A stretch of DNA of 64,000 nt from an uncultured Clostridium sp. Its GTDB lineage: Bacteria > Bacillota > Clostridia > TANB77 > CAG-508. Shown here one piece after another: positions 8,482-16,586 of the stretch; the stretch's first letter is position 1, and each line of letters starts with the position of its first letter. The notes under the pieces are model-generated. The model saw only the letters and a list, made by a program, of their open reading frames with translations, ran no database searches and was not told the origin of the DNA. A program made the position numbers and the translations under genes. Location of the stretch: NCBI GenBank assembly GCA_900553015.1, contig USBY01000004.1:56004-120003 (forward strand), given 5' to 3'.

Positions 8482-11164
8482 CTTAACAATTAGTGCTTTT
8501 GGACCATATAAGGATAAAGTTACGATAGATTTTACCAAACTTGGAGAAAATGGAATATTTTTAATAACTGGAGATACAGGTGCTGGCAAAACAAGTATTT
8601 TTGATGCAATTTCTTTTGCAATTTTTGGTGAAGTAAGTGGGTCAAACAGACCAATTCAATCGATCAGAAGTGATTTTGCAGATCCTGACACAGAAACTTT
8701 TGTAGAATTAGAATTTATACACAAAAATAAAATATATAGAATTTTAAGAAATCCATCTTATGAAAAGCCTAAAAAGAAGGGAGAAGGTTTTACTAAAAAA
8801 ACTGCTGATGCATCATTAGAATTTGATGATAATGTAGTAGCTGGAATAAAGAATGTAGATACTAAAATAGAAGAAATTTTAGGAATTAATGCAAAACAAT
8901 TTAAGCAGATAGCAATGCTTGCACAGGGAGAGTTTTTAAAAATATTGTTTGCAGAAAGTAAAGATAGAACTGAAATTTTTAGGAGAATTTTTGATACTAA
9001 TATATATAATTTAATTTCAAAAAAATTAAAGGAAAAATTAAAAGAAAATGAAGACAATTTAAAAGAACTAAAAAATTCATTTATAACAAATACAGCTAAC
9101 ATTTTGTGGGACGAAAAAAGAAAAATAGATATCTCTGCAAAAGATTTAAATGAAGTAGATATCGAAAATGTTTTGCAAGACCTAAAAAAGGAATTAAAAA
9201 AGAATGACATAGAAAATTCTAAAATAGAAGAGCAAATAACTAAAAAAGAGCAAAACATAAAATTGTTTGAAGAAAAAATAAAAAAGCAAGAAGAATTAAA
9301 TAAAAAGATAGATAATTATAATGAATTATTGAAGAAGCAAACAGAATATAAGAACCAACAAAACCAGATAGAAGATTTAAAAATTAAGATTGTTAAAAAT
9401 CAAAAAATAAAAGAAGCAATAAAACCAACAGAAGATAAGGTAAAAAATCAAAAAGAAATAATAGTAAAATTAGAAAAAGATTTAGAAATTTTAAATGTAA
9501 ATATTATAAAAGGACAAGAAAAAGAGAAGGAACACGAGAAGAAAATACAATCAGTTAATAAAATAGGAGAAATATATAAAGAATATAGTGAGTGCAAAAC
9601 TGTAAAACAAGAGTTATTAGAAAAGGGAAATCGAATAAAAAAGATAGAAGAGTTAGAAAATAAAAAAATGGCTCAGCTAGAAACATATACTAAACTAGAA
9701 AATGAATATAAGGTAATGAATAATGACTATTTGGAAAAAGAAGATGAATTTTTTAAAGAACAAGCTGGAATTATTGCAGAAAAGTTAGAGGATAATAAAC
9801 CTTGTCCTGTATGTGGAAGTGTGGAACATCCTAAAATTGCCCAAAAAAGTTTAAGTGTACTTACTAAACAAGCATTAGACCAATTAAAGAAAAAATTAGA
9901 AGATAAGCAAAAAGAAAAACAGAAGCAACAAGAAGAGTGTATTAATACTAATTCACAAATAAATACGTTAATGCAAGAATTTAAAGAAAACTTGGGCAAA
10001 GAAGTTAAACTAGAAGACTTAAAAAGAGTATTAAGGGAAGAATTTGATAAAAATAAAGAGAAATTAATGACGGATGAACAAGCACTATCATCAGAATATA
10101 TAAATATATCGAAAGAAAAGTTAGAACTAGATAACTTTGATTATGAAAAATTTAAAGATCAAGTAATAGCTGGTATAAACCTAGAAAAAAACGTATTAGT
10201 AAAAGACAAAACTCTACAAGAAGAAAAAAGTAAACAATTAAGTGATGGAAAAGCAAAATTAAAAGAATATTCTGAAGAATATTTAAAAGGTCTATCAAAT
10301 TTAGGCTTTAAAACAGAAGAAGAATATAAAGAGGCATTAATTTCTGATAAAGAAATAGAAACATTACAACAACGTATAGATATTTTTAATACTAATGTAA
10401 CAGTAAATAATACAAAATTATTAGAGTTAGAAAAAGAAGTTACCGGAAAGCAAAAAATGGAATTAACAGATGAAGAATATAAGTTAGAAGTAGAAAAAGA
10501 AAGCTTAGAAGACGAAAGAAAAACTCATATTCAAATTAAAGGAAAATTAGATAATAATACTAGAATATATAAATTGTTAACCGAAAATAGTAAAGAACTT
10601 AAGAAAAAAATAAAAGACTTTATTATATATGATGAATTAAGTAGAACAGCAAATGGAACTTTACCTGGTAAAAAAAGAATTGAATTTGAACAATATGTTC
10701 AAGCGACATATTTTGACATGGTTATAATAGAGGCAAATAAGAGATTGGAAAAAATGACAGAAAATAGATATCAACTAGTAAGAAAAGAAGAACCAGAAAA
10801 AATTTCAGATAAAGTAGGATTAGATTTAGAAGTAATAGATAATTATAATGGAAAAAGAAGAGATGTAAAATCATTGTCTGGAGGAGAAGCCTTTAAAGCT
10901 GCACTATCCTTGGCATTAGGATTATCTGACGTAATTCAAAGTTATTCTGGAGGAGTTGTAATTGATACTTTATTTATAGATGAAGGGTTTGGATCACTTG
11001 ATACAGAATCTAGGGAACAAGCAATAAATACTTTAAGTTTATTAATTGATAATAATAAATTGATTGGAATAATAAGTCATGTTACCGAATTAAAAGAAAG
11101 AATAGATAAAAAGATAATAGTTACTAAAACAAATGATGGCAGCAAAATAGAAATAGATGTATGA
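8468..11164 (+). CDS. sbcC: exonuclease subunit SbcC
   Basis: The 898-residue SMC-like ATPase has an N-terminal Walker A (GDTGAGKTS, about 32-40), long Lys/Glu coiled coils, the zinc-hook CPVC (C446 and C449) at mid-protein, and a C-terminal ABC signature (LSGGEAFKAALSLALG) with Walker B (DTLFIDEGFGSLD). The length is slightly below the family average because the coiled coil is short. It partners SbcD in double-strand end processing. The ribosome site GGAGGTGAAAC lies inside the end of sbcD. Lys and Glu content is extreme, in line with the AT-rich genome. Confidence 0.97.
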   Translation: MKPINLTISAFGPYKDKVTIDFTKLGENGIFLITGDTGAGKTSIFDAISFAIFGEVSGSNRPIQSIRSDFADPDTETFVELEFIHKNKIYRILRNPSYEKPKKKGEGFTKKTADASLEFDDNVVAGIKNVDTKIEEILGINAKQFKQIAMLAQGEFLKILFAESKDRTEIFRRIFDTNIYNLISKKLKEKLKENEDNLKELKNSFITNTANILWDEKRKIDISAKDLNEVDIENVLQDLKKELKKNDIENSKIEEQITKKEQNIKLFEEKIKKQEELNKKIDNYNELLKKQTEYKNQQNQIEDLKIKIVKNQKIKEAIKPTEDKVKNQKEIIVKLEKDLEILNVNIIKGQEKEKEHEKKIQSVNKIGEIYKEYSECKTVKQELLEKGNRIKKIEELENKKMAQLETYTKLENEYKVMNNDYLEKEDEFFKEQAGIIAEKLEDNKPCPVCGSVEHPKIAQKSLSVLTKQALDQLKKKLEDKQKEKQKQQEECINTNSQINTLMQEFKENLGKEVKLEDLKRVLREEFDKNKEKLMTDEQALSSEYINISKEKLELDNFDYEKFKDQVIAGINLEKNVLVKDKTLQEEKSKQLSDGKAKLKEYSEEYLKGLSNLGFKTEEEYKEALISDKEIETLQQRIDIFNTNVTVNNTKLLELEKEVTGKQKMELTDEEYKLEVEKESLEDERKTHIQIKGKLDNNTRIYKLLTENSKELKKKIKDFIIYDELSRTANGTLPGKKRIEFEQYVQATYFDMVIIEANKRLEKMTENRYQLVRKEEPEKISDKVGLDLEVIDNYNGKRRDVKSLSGGEAFKAALSLALGLSDVIQSYSGGVVIDTLFIDEGFGSLDTESREQAINTLSLLIDNNKLIGIISHVTELKERIDKKIIVTKTNDGSKIEIDV

Positions 11165-11187
11165 GAAATGTGAAACTTTTGTGAATT

Positions 11188-11214
11188 TTAGCACTCTAGT
11201 ATTGACTTTGCTAA
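11188..11214 (+). promoter_or_regulatory. CIRCE-like HrcA operator
   Basis: TTAGCACTC, nine bases, then CTTTGCTAA. The left half matches the CIRCE consensus perfectly and the right half matches six of nine positions (consensus GAGTGCTAA). It overlaps the -35 of the Hsp20 promoter, a position suited to repression by HrcA. Confidence 0.7.
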
Positions 11215-11229
11215 AAACTGATATATAAT
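11202..11229 (+). promoter_or_regulatory. promoter of the hsp20 gene
   Basis: TTGACT (11202-11207) and TATAAT (11224-11229) are 16 bases apart. The 5' leader holds a possible stem (GACCTTTT with AAAAGGTGTC) before the AAAAGGAG ribosome site. Confidence 0.75.
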
Positions 11230-11326
11230 ATACTTGTAAAAAGTTAAAAGACCTTTTACATATGTGCTACCTAAGAATAAAAGGTGTCAACACATAAAAA
11301 AATGATTTAAAAAGGAGACGATTATT

Positions 11327-11743
11327 ATGATGATGATACCAAGAAGAAATGATTTTGATTTATTTGATGACATGTTTAGTGATCCATTTTTTACAGGATC
11401 AGAAAGTAAGGTAATGAAAACTGATATCAAGGAGAAAAAAGACAAATATGTAATTGATATGGACTTACCAGGATATGAAAAAGAAGATATAAAAATTGAT
11501 ATTCAAGATGGTTATTTAACAGTTCATGCTAAAGCAAATAAAGCAGAAACAGACAAAGAAGAAGGTAAGTATGTACGTAAAGAAAGATATTATGGCGAAT
11601 GTTCTAGAAGCTTTTACGTTGGAGAAGATGTAACAGAAGAGGATATTAAAGCAAAATTCAAAAACGGAACATTAACACTAGAAGTAAATAAGAAAGATGA
11701 ACCAAAACAACTTCCAGATAAAAAATATATTGATATCGAATAA
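11327..11743 (+). CDS. hsp20: small heat-shock protein, Hsp20/alpha-crystallin family
   Basis: The 138-residue protein has a short Phe/Asp-rich N-terminal arm (NDFDLFDDMF) and then the alpha-crystallin domain. The conserved strands are visible: DKYVIDMDLPGYEKEDIKI, the charged YVRKERYYGECSRSFYVGE segment and FKNGTLTLEV. It acts as an ATP-independent holdase for unfolding proteins. The start at 11327 is one of three consecutive ATG codons, set by AAAAGGAG. The promoter carries a CIRCE-like operator, so HrcA control is likely. A terminator follows, and the gene is monocistronic. Confidence 0.95.
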   Translation: MMMIPRRNDFDLFDDMFSDPFFTGSESKVMKTDIKEKKDKYVIDMDLPGYEKEDIKIDIQDGYLTVHAKANKAETDKEEGKYVRKERYYGECSRSFYVGEDVTEEDIKAKFKNGTLTLEVNKKDEPKQLPDKKYIDIE

Positions 11744-11756
11744 GATTAAATTATAA

Positions 11757-11790
11757 ACACCTAAGCTATTGTAGTTTAGGTGTATTTTTT
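11757..11790 (+). terminator. terminator after hsp20
   Basis: ACACCTAA pairs with TTAGGTGT around a ten-base loop; a T-run follows. Confidence 0.85.
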
Positions 11791-11833
11791 ACGTATAAAT
11801 ATTTAAAAAGAAATAAAAACTAAGCTTAAGAAA

Positions 11834-11862
11834 TTGAAATTATTGGTAAAAAGTAGTATAAT
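11834..11862 (+). promoter_or_regulatory. promoter of the 11921 gene
   Basis: TTGAAA and TATAAT with 17-base spacing. A small hairpin, TGCCA/TGGCA (11891-11905), lies just before the AAAGGGG ribosome site. Confidence 0.7.
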
Positions 11863-11920
11863 TAATAAGTCGCACTATAGAAAAAATTAATGCCAGAATT
11901 TGGCAGAAAGGGGAATGAGA

Positions 11921-12523
11921 ATGAAAAAGGAACTTGATGAATTAAAAGGAGTATTAAATATGCTAAATCGGCTAAATGATACTTCTTATATTACAGAAGG
12001 GGAGAAAGAAGAATTAAAGAGAAACTTACGAGATGGATATGTAAATCCTCAATTTGAATTGCCAATGCATCTAGAAGATGTATATAAGGTAAAGATAGAA
12101 ACGATAGAGGATGGAGCCTCTCTTTTGGAATCTGCAATATGGGTGGTAAGATTTTTCATGCTTTATTTTGATACAAATATTGTATTAAATACAAGGGAAT
12201 TAACGGAAATATACTTGTCATTCAACTATAAAGAGAAAGGACCAGAAAAATTTATTACCGATATCGTTGATGCTTCAACCTCTAAAAGAGGTAGCTTTAT
12301 TTATTCTACATTAAAATCTGATAATCTCTGGAAAGAAGCCGCAGATGCTGTACAGCACAAGCAATTAATAATTTTGAGATTAAATACAGAATATACAGTG
12401 TTAGCCGGTCTAACAGAAGAGGAAGTGATTTTAATATCAAGAATAGGTAAAGAAAAGAATTCATACCAAACGGTAGAAAAACAGCTTAACGCCGTTATAA
12501 GCATTTATAAAAGCAAGCTTTAA
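11921..12523 (+). CDS. hypothetical protein (200 aa)
   Basis: I do not recognise this protein. ATG 11921 is chosen because AAAGGGG lies seven bases upstream; ATG 11915 is too close to it. The product is soluble and predicted helical at the N-terminus (LDELKGVLNMLNRLND), with an alpha/beta-looking remainder. There are no Cys or His clusters, no P-loop and no signal peptide. It is followed after 17 bases by another unknown gene, and the pair has its own promoter (11834-11862) and terminator (12871-12914). Base and codon use are less A-rich than in sbcC or uvrB, which suggests later acquisition. Confidence 0.75.
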   Translation: MKKELDELKGVLNMLNRLNDTSYITEGEKEELKRNLRDGYVNPQFELPMHLEDVYKVKIETIEDGASLLESAIWVVRFFMLYFDTNIVLNTRELTEIYLSFNYKEKGPEKFITDIVDASTSKRGSFIYSTLKSDNLWKEAADAVQHKQLIILRLNTEYTVLAGLTEEEVILISRIGKEKNSYQTVEKQLNAVISIYKSKL

Positions 12524-12540
12524 TTGAGGGGGATATGCAC

Positions 12541-12867
12541 ATGTCTGAGGGAATTATAATCGTAAGCAAATACATAGTAGAATACAAATTTTTGATTCCG
12601 GAATCAAATAGATATTTTCCATCATTTGATGACATAAATCAGGAACAAGAATTTTTTTCTTCGATAGCAAGCAAGACAACAGGAAGCATGAAGCGTATGT
12701 ATAAAAATATAGCAACAGCCTTAAAATTTGCTTCAGAAAATAATGTTAGCTTGCAAAAGCCGGTAAAATGTGAAGTCGATGGCTATGCAACTATGGTTCT
12801 TACTTTCCCAAACAGAATATGCTTAGATAAGTTTGAACACAAATTTAAACATATTTTAATTCATTAA
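12541..12867 (+). CDS. hypothetical protein (108 aa), second gene of an unknown pair
   Basis: This small soluble protein is not recognised. ATG 12541 lies about nine bases after GAGGGGG; ATG 12535 is too close. Lys and Tyr are frequent, and it has an SSIASKTTGSMKRMYKNIA segment and a C-terminal His/Lys-rich helix (DKFEHKFKHILIH). There are no membrane segments. It is very likely co-transcribed with the preceding 200-residue unknown and closed by a shared terminator. The two may act together, but nothing in the sequence shows how. Confidence 0.7.
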   Translation: MSEGIIIVSKYIVEYKFLIPESNRYFPSFDDINQEQEFFSSIASKTTGSMKRMYKNIATALKFASENNVSLQKPVKCEVDGYATMVLTFPNRICLDKFEHKFKHILIH

Positions 12868-12870
12868 CTA

Positions 12871-12914
12871 GAAGCCACAAGGGGATTAAATATTTTACAC
12901 CCTTTGTGGTTCTC
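12871..12914 (+). terminator. terminator of the two-gene unknown unit
   Basis: GAAGCCACAAGGG pairs with CCCTTTGTGGTTCTC across an AT-rich loop. Confidence 0.75.
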
Positions 12915-13031
12915 TTCATTTAAAGACTTTTTATGAAATTTTATTGAATAATTTAATTTGTTGTGATATTAATTATAATAGTATAAAATAATTGAGATAA
13001 ATTTTTTACAAAAGCAGAAAAGGAGAAGTTT

Positions 13032-13583
13032 ATGTTATCAAAATCACAATATTTATATCAAGCAAAATTAATAATCGATTGTTTTCCTAAAGAAGATTAT
13101 GATTCAATTCCAAAAGAAACTTTAAAATATATAGAAGATAATATGAAAGTTGATTCTAATATTGTAATTAATCCAGAAATTTCACTAGAAGAACAAGATA
13201 TAGATCCACAAACATGGGAATTTTTACAAAAGATTGCAGATGATGTTAGTGATAGGGAATTTTATGAAGAGTATAAGAAAGATATTGCACAATATCTTAA
13301 TATGGTTAATGAGCAGAATGAAGGTTTTAAGGCAAGAGTGGATAATATAAATTTGAGCAAAGATATCTCAAAATTACAAAAAGAAAATCAAAAATTACCA
13401 AAAGCTAAAGAATTAATTTATGGATATCAAAAAGTGATTTCCACTAAAGATGAAGAAATAAAAAAATTAGAACAAGAATGTAATTCATTAAAAGAAATGT
13501 TAAATAGAATTCCTAAATTTATAAGAATGTTATTTTTAAGAAATAAAAAAGTAAAACTTCTAGAGGAAAAAAATAGCAAGTAG
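13032..13583 (+). CDS. hypothetical protein, member of a three-gene local family
   Basis: The protein has 183 residues. The first 75 or so share a pattern with the products at 39455 and 43109: an aromatic helix, FPKEDYDSIPKETLKYIEDNM, then an N-rich strand, an acidic linker and a helix. This copy has an extra coiled coil (about 105-160) and ends in a basic amphipathic helix (RIPKFIRMLFLRNKKVKLL) that could touch the membrane. The function is unknown. AAAGGAGAAG precedes the ATG. The next gene starts 12 bases after its stop, so they form an operon. Confidence 0.75.
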   Translation: MLSKSQYLYQAKLIIDCFPKEDYDSIPKETLKYIEDNMKVDSNIVINPEISLEEQDIDPQTWEFLQKIADDVSDREFYEEYKKDIAQYLNMVNEQNEGFKARVDNINLSKDISKLQKENQKLPKAKELIYGYQKVISTKDEEIKKLEQECNSLKEMLNRIPKFIRMLFLRNKKVKLLEEKNSK

Positions 13584-13595
13584 GTGGAGGTAGCC

Positions 13596-14192
13596 ATGAG
13601 TACAAAGGATAAGCAAAGATTATGGTTCTGTTCTGACTATGGAATAGAAAATAAAGCAATTATAAAAAGACTAGATGAAAATGATGAAAAATACTATATT
13701 GTAACACATGATAAAGAGAGTACATGGAATAGAATTACACCATTACTTCAAAGAAAGATAAAGAGAGAATCATTAAAGGGAAATATTATATATGGTGTTG
13801 GATTAGATGGAACAATACCAGGAGCAAATATAGAAAATTTAGCTGTAGAGGCTCAAGATAACGGAAATAAAACATCTGCACTGGAACAAGTTGCAGGAAT
13901 TATAGGAATAAGGATGAGCATAGATGAACAATTTATTGCTGCATATGCTAGTAATGGAATACCTGGAATTCAGAAAACTGCTAAGAAACTAAAAATAAGT
14001 GAAAATGGTGCAGAAAAAATTACCGAAAATATATTAATAAGAAATCATCAAGCAATGGGAATTACATTAGAAAAAGAAGCAGAGTTAGCAAGAAGTGTTA
14101 ATACTTCGATGCAAAAGTCAAAAAGTGATTACGAAACAACTATTTCAATAGATAAGTTACTAAATAAAACAAATGATTTTATTAGAATTTAA
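13596..14192 (+). CDS. hypothetical protein (198 aa)
   Basis: I do not recognise this protein. ATG 13596 follows GGTGGAGG; the in-frame GTG at 13584 overlaps that site. It opens with an alternating-strand segment (RLWFCSDYGIENKAIIKR), then an NGNKTSALEQVAGIIGIRM helix and a KTAKKLKISENGAEKITE segment that resembles a helix-turn-helix, followed by a helical C-terminus. It has no signal peptide or membrane helix. It is translationally close to the preceding paralogue-family gene and probably co-transcribed with it. Nucleic-acid binding is only a guess. Confidence 0.65.
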   Translation: MSTKDKQRLWFCSDYGIENKAIIKRLDENDEKYYIVTHDKESTWNRITPLLQRKIKRESLKGNIIYGVGLDGTIPGANIENLAVEAQDNGNKTSALEQVAGIIGIRMSIDEQFIAAYASNGIPGIQKTAKKLKISENGAEKITENILIRNHQAMGITLEKEAELARSVNTSMQKSKSDYETTISIDKLLNKTNDFIRI

Positions 14193-14255
14193 AAAATGTT
14201 CAAAATATTATAAAGCTTGTATTATATATAAATTATTATAAAGGAGGAAAATTAT

Positions 14256-15209
14256 ATGGAAGAGAAACAAAAGAAAATAGAGGACTTAAATGGTTTTAGA
14301 GATTTAAGAATAGTAGATAATTTTTATCAAACATCTGCATTTTTTCCAATGCCAACAACTGAAATAGGAACATTAAGTGAGAGTGGACAAACTAATTTGG
14401 GATCTTATTCACTATGTTTCCCTTATTATATTGCAGGAAAAGACTACTATGCGATGGTTTTATGCTGTAGAAATAGTTCTAACACATGTAAAAATATTTT
14501 AAGAACAGGAAAATGTTCTATAAATTTTATAACAGATAAAAGAAAATATTTTAAAGAAGCTGTAAAACTTGGATATCCAGGAGAAACAACCGAAGAAAAA
14601 ATGAAAGATACTATATTTACTTTAGTTGATGGAAAAAGAGCAAGAGAAAATCCTGATGAAAAATACCCTAAAATAATACAAGAGGCTTTTCAAGTTTTTG
14701 AATGTACATGGGTAAAAGAATTAGATAATGCACAAAATGACACTGTACAAGAAGAATATAAACCACCATATCATAATTTTAATGGAATAACTAGTGAATT
14801 TGGTGCTCATTTTATTTTGAAGATTGATCATATCTTAATGAAGCCAAAATATTACAATGCTATTATAAATGGAGTAGATAATAAAAGTTTTCCGGCAGTT
14901 CCTGTTGATTATGGATATAGAGATAATAAGAATTTTTGGTACACGAGATTTAAAAGACCAATTTCTGAACCAATACCAGCAAGTAAAGGAATTAGCTTAG
15001 ATACAGTAAAATATGCTGCTTCAAGACTAGATCCAGATGTTAAATTTACAGATGAGGCATGCCAAAAACTTGTTAAAGTTCCAAGAGTATTTTTAAATAC
15101 AGTCCTTAAAGGGTGTGTGGCATGGGCAAAAGAAAATAATGTTACTCTAATTACAGAAAAAGAAATGGAACAAATACAAGACAAGAGAAATAAAGAAAAA
15201 AATAAATAA
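14256..15209 (+). CDS. flavin-reductase-like (FMN-binding split-barrel) protein
   Basis: The 317-residue protein has a region at about residues 25-90 (TEIGTLSESGQTNLGSYSLC, then YYAMVLCCRNSSNTCKNI) that follows the flavin-reductase-like split-barrel pattern, in which FMN or FAD binds along the barrel edge. The C-terminal half is family-specific and longer than in simple flavin reductases, with a KxPRVFLNTVLKGCVAWAKENNV helix. The substrate is unknown; relatives reduce flavins or act on small organic acids. It has a strong AAAGGAGG site, stands alone and is followed by a terminator-like hairpin. Confidence 0.7.
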   Translation: MEEKQKKIEDLNGFRDLRIVDNFYQTSAFFPMPTTEIGTLSESGQTNLGSYSLCFPYYIAGKDYYAMVLCCRNSSNTCKNILRTGKCSINFITDKRKYFKEAVKLGYPGETTEEKMKDTIFTLVDGKRARENPDEKYPKIIQEAFQVFECTWVKELDNAQNDTVQEEYKPPYHNFNGITSEFGAHFILKIDHILMKPKYYNAIINGVDNKSFPAVPVDYGYRDNKNFWYTRFKRPISEPIPASKGISLDTVKYAASRLDPDVKFTDEACQKLVKVPRVFLNTVLKGCVAWAKENNVTLITEKEMEQIQDKRNKEKNK

Positions 15210-15218
15210 TTAAAAAGA

Positions 15219-15258
15219 GGAACTGCAAATAGGTTATACTAGATGCAGTTCTTACTAA
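15219..15258 (+). terminator. probable terminator
   Basis: GAACTGCA (15220-15227) pairs with TGCAGTTC (15244-15251); a broken T-run follows. Confidence 0.65.
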
Positions 15259-15346
15259 TTTTAGCCACAAATAAAATAAGAAATTCCAATAGTGGTGTAA
15301 TTATTACATTGTAAAAATTATTCATTTACTACATAACTTACGTTAA

Positions 15347-15535
15347 TTAACAGTTACAAAATTTTTCTTTAAGTTGAGAACAATCTACAGAAAACAGATT
15401 GCCAATAGTGTCGTTCTTTTTTTCATATGTAATTTTATTTCTTTTAAGGAAAGACACTTCTTCACTATCAAGTCTCATATCTACCATTTTTGTTGTTGCG
15501 CTCATTACAAAGCAGTATAAATGTTTACTATACAT
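15347..15535 (-). CDS. small hypothetical protein (62 aa) with Cys-containing C-terminus
   Basis: A perfect AAGGAGG stands about ten bases before the ATG, which supports this short reading frame. The product has no membrane helix; its N-terminus is MYSKHLYCFVMSATTKMVDM and it ends in FCNC. Homology is unknown. An internal ATG at codon 11 would give a shorter protein but lacks a ribosome site. It is the only - strand gene in this part of the window and lies alone between the flavin-reductase-like gene and the methyltransferase. Confidence 0.6.
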   Translation of the reverse strand: MYSKHLYCFVMSATTKMVDMRLDSEEVSFLKRNKITYEKKNDTIGNLFSVDCSQLKEKFCNC

Positions 15536-15722
15536 GAAAATAATTCCTCCTTAGGTATTTAAAATTTTTTATTATGTAGTAAATTAGATAAATAATTTTT
15601 AAAAGTATATATTAATAGAATTGCAAAAGCTGTCGAAACCTGACTGCTAAATAAATTTTTTTATTTATTATATGTGTGCTAGATAAATCTTCACTATAAA
15701 TGTGTCAAACTATGTAGTTACC

Positions 15723-15751
15723 TTGTCTTTTTATATAGCGTATGCTATAAT
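15723..15751 (+). promoter_or_regulatory. promoter of the methyltransferase gene
   Basis: TTGTCT (15723-15728) and TATAAT (15746-15751) with a 17-base spacer. Confidence 0.7.
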
Positions 15752-15779
15752 TTTCGAAGAAATAGGAGAAGGATTTTAA

Positions 15780-16547
15780 ATGAAAAATGATGAATTAACT
15801 TATTATAATAAAATAAAAAATTGGGATTTTAGTATGATAAAATTCGAAGAAGAAAATTTAACGAATTGGGATATGTATAAAATTCTAAATGATTATACAA
15901 ACGAAAATTCAATAATATTAGATTTAGGAACTGGTGGAGGAGAAAAAGTTCTAAAGGAATTTCCTAAAGCAAGAAAAATCATTGGAACAGATTTCTCAGA
16001 AGAAATGATAAAAACAGCTAATCAAAACTTAAAAGAATCTGGCAAAACTAATATTGAATTTAAAGTAATGGATAATTTAAATATGGATATGCCAGATAAT
16101 TATTTTGACATAGTAGTTGCAAGGCATACATGCATTTCGGCAGATCAAATCTTTAAGACTTTAAAAAATAACGGAAAACTAATATTAAGAGGAGTTGACA
16201 AATTAGATTGCTGGCAATTAAAAAGGAAATTTAACAAAGGACAAGCTTTTAATGATATTAAACCAATAAGTCAGATTGATTATGAGAATATTCTTGATGC
16301 TGGTTTTAAAAATGTAGAGTTAGTTCCGATTTATATTAGAGAATACTATAAAACAAAAGAAGACTTGTTAGCACTATTATTAAAAACTCCAATCTTAGAT
16401 GATTTTTCAGAGGAAAGAACTAATGATGGGTTAGTTAAAAATGAAATAGATTTTGAAAGACTAGAACAATATATAAAAGAAAATACATACGAAAAGGGTA
16501 TATTATTAAGAAGAATGTATTATGGGATAGTTGCAGATAAACCTTAA
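15780..16547 (+). CDS. class I SAM-dependent methyltransferase
   Basis: The 255-residue Rossmann-fold methyltransferase has motif I LDLGTGGGEKVLKEFP (about 44-59), motif II GTDFSEEMI and the post-II VMDNLNMDMPDNYFDIVVARH. It belongs to the broad Methyltransf_11-type group. The C-terminus is helical and variable, as expected for a substrate-recognition region. The substrate cannot be inferred. AATAGGAGAAGG precedes the ATG. The next gene, a membrane protein with a second methyltransferase-like fold, starts 39 bases later, so they may form one unit. Confidence 0.88.
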   Translation: MKNDELTYYNKIKNWDFSMIKFEEENLTNWDMYKILNDYTNENSIILDLGTGGGEKVLKEFPKARKIIGTDFSEEMIKTANQNLKESGKTNIEFKVMDNLNMDMPDNYFDIVVARHTCISADQIFKTLKNNGKLILRGVDKLDCWQLKRKFNKGQAFNDIKPISQIDYENILDAGFKNVELVPIYIREYYKTKEDLLALLLKTPILDDFSEERTNDGLVKNEIDFERLEQYIKENTYEKGILLRRMYYGIVADKP

Positions 16548-16586
16548 ATAAGAAAAATATTTAAACTAAATTTAAAGGAGAAACGT

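Noticed and set aside
8758..9258. 166-codon minus-strand frame inside sbcC
   Set aside because: Ser/Phe-rich shadow of the Lys/Glu-rich coiled coil.
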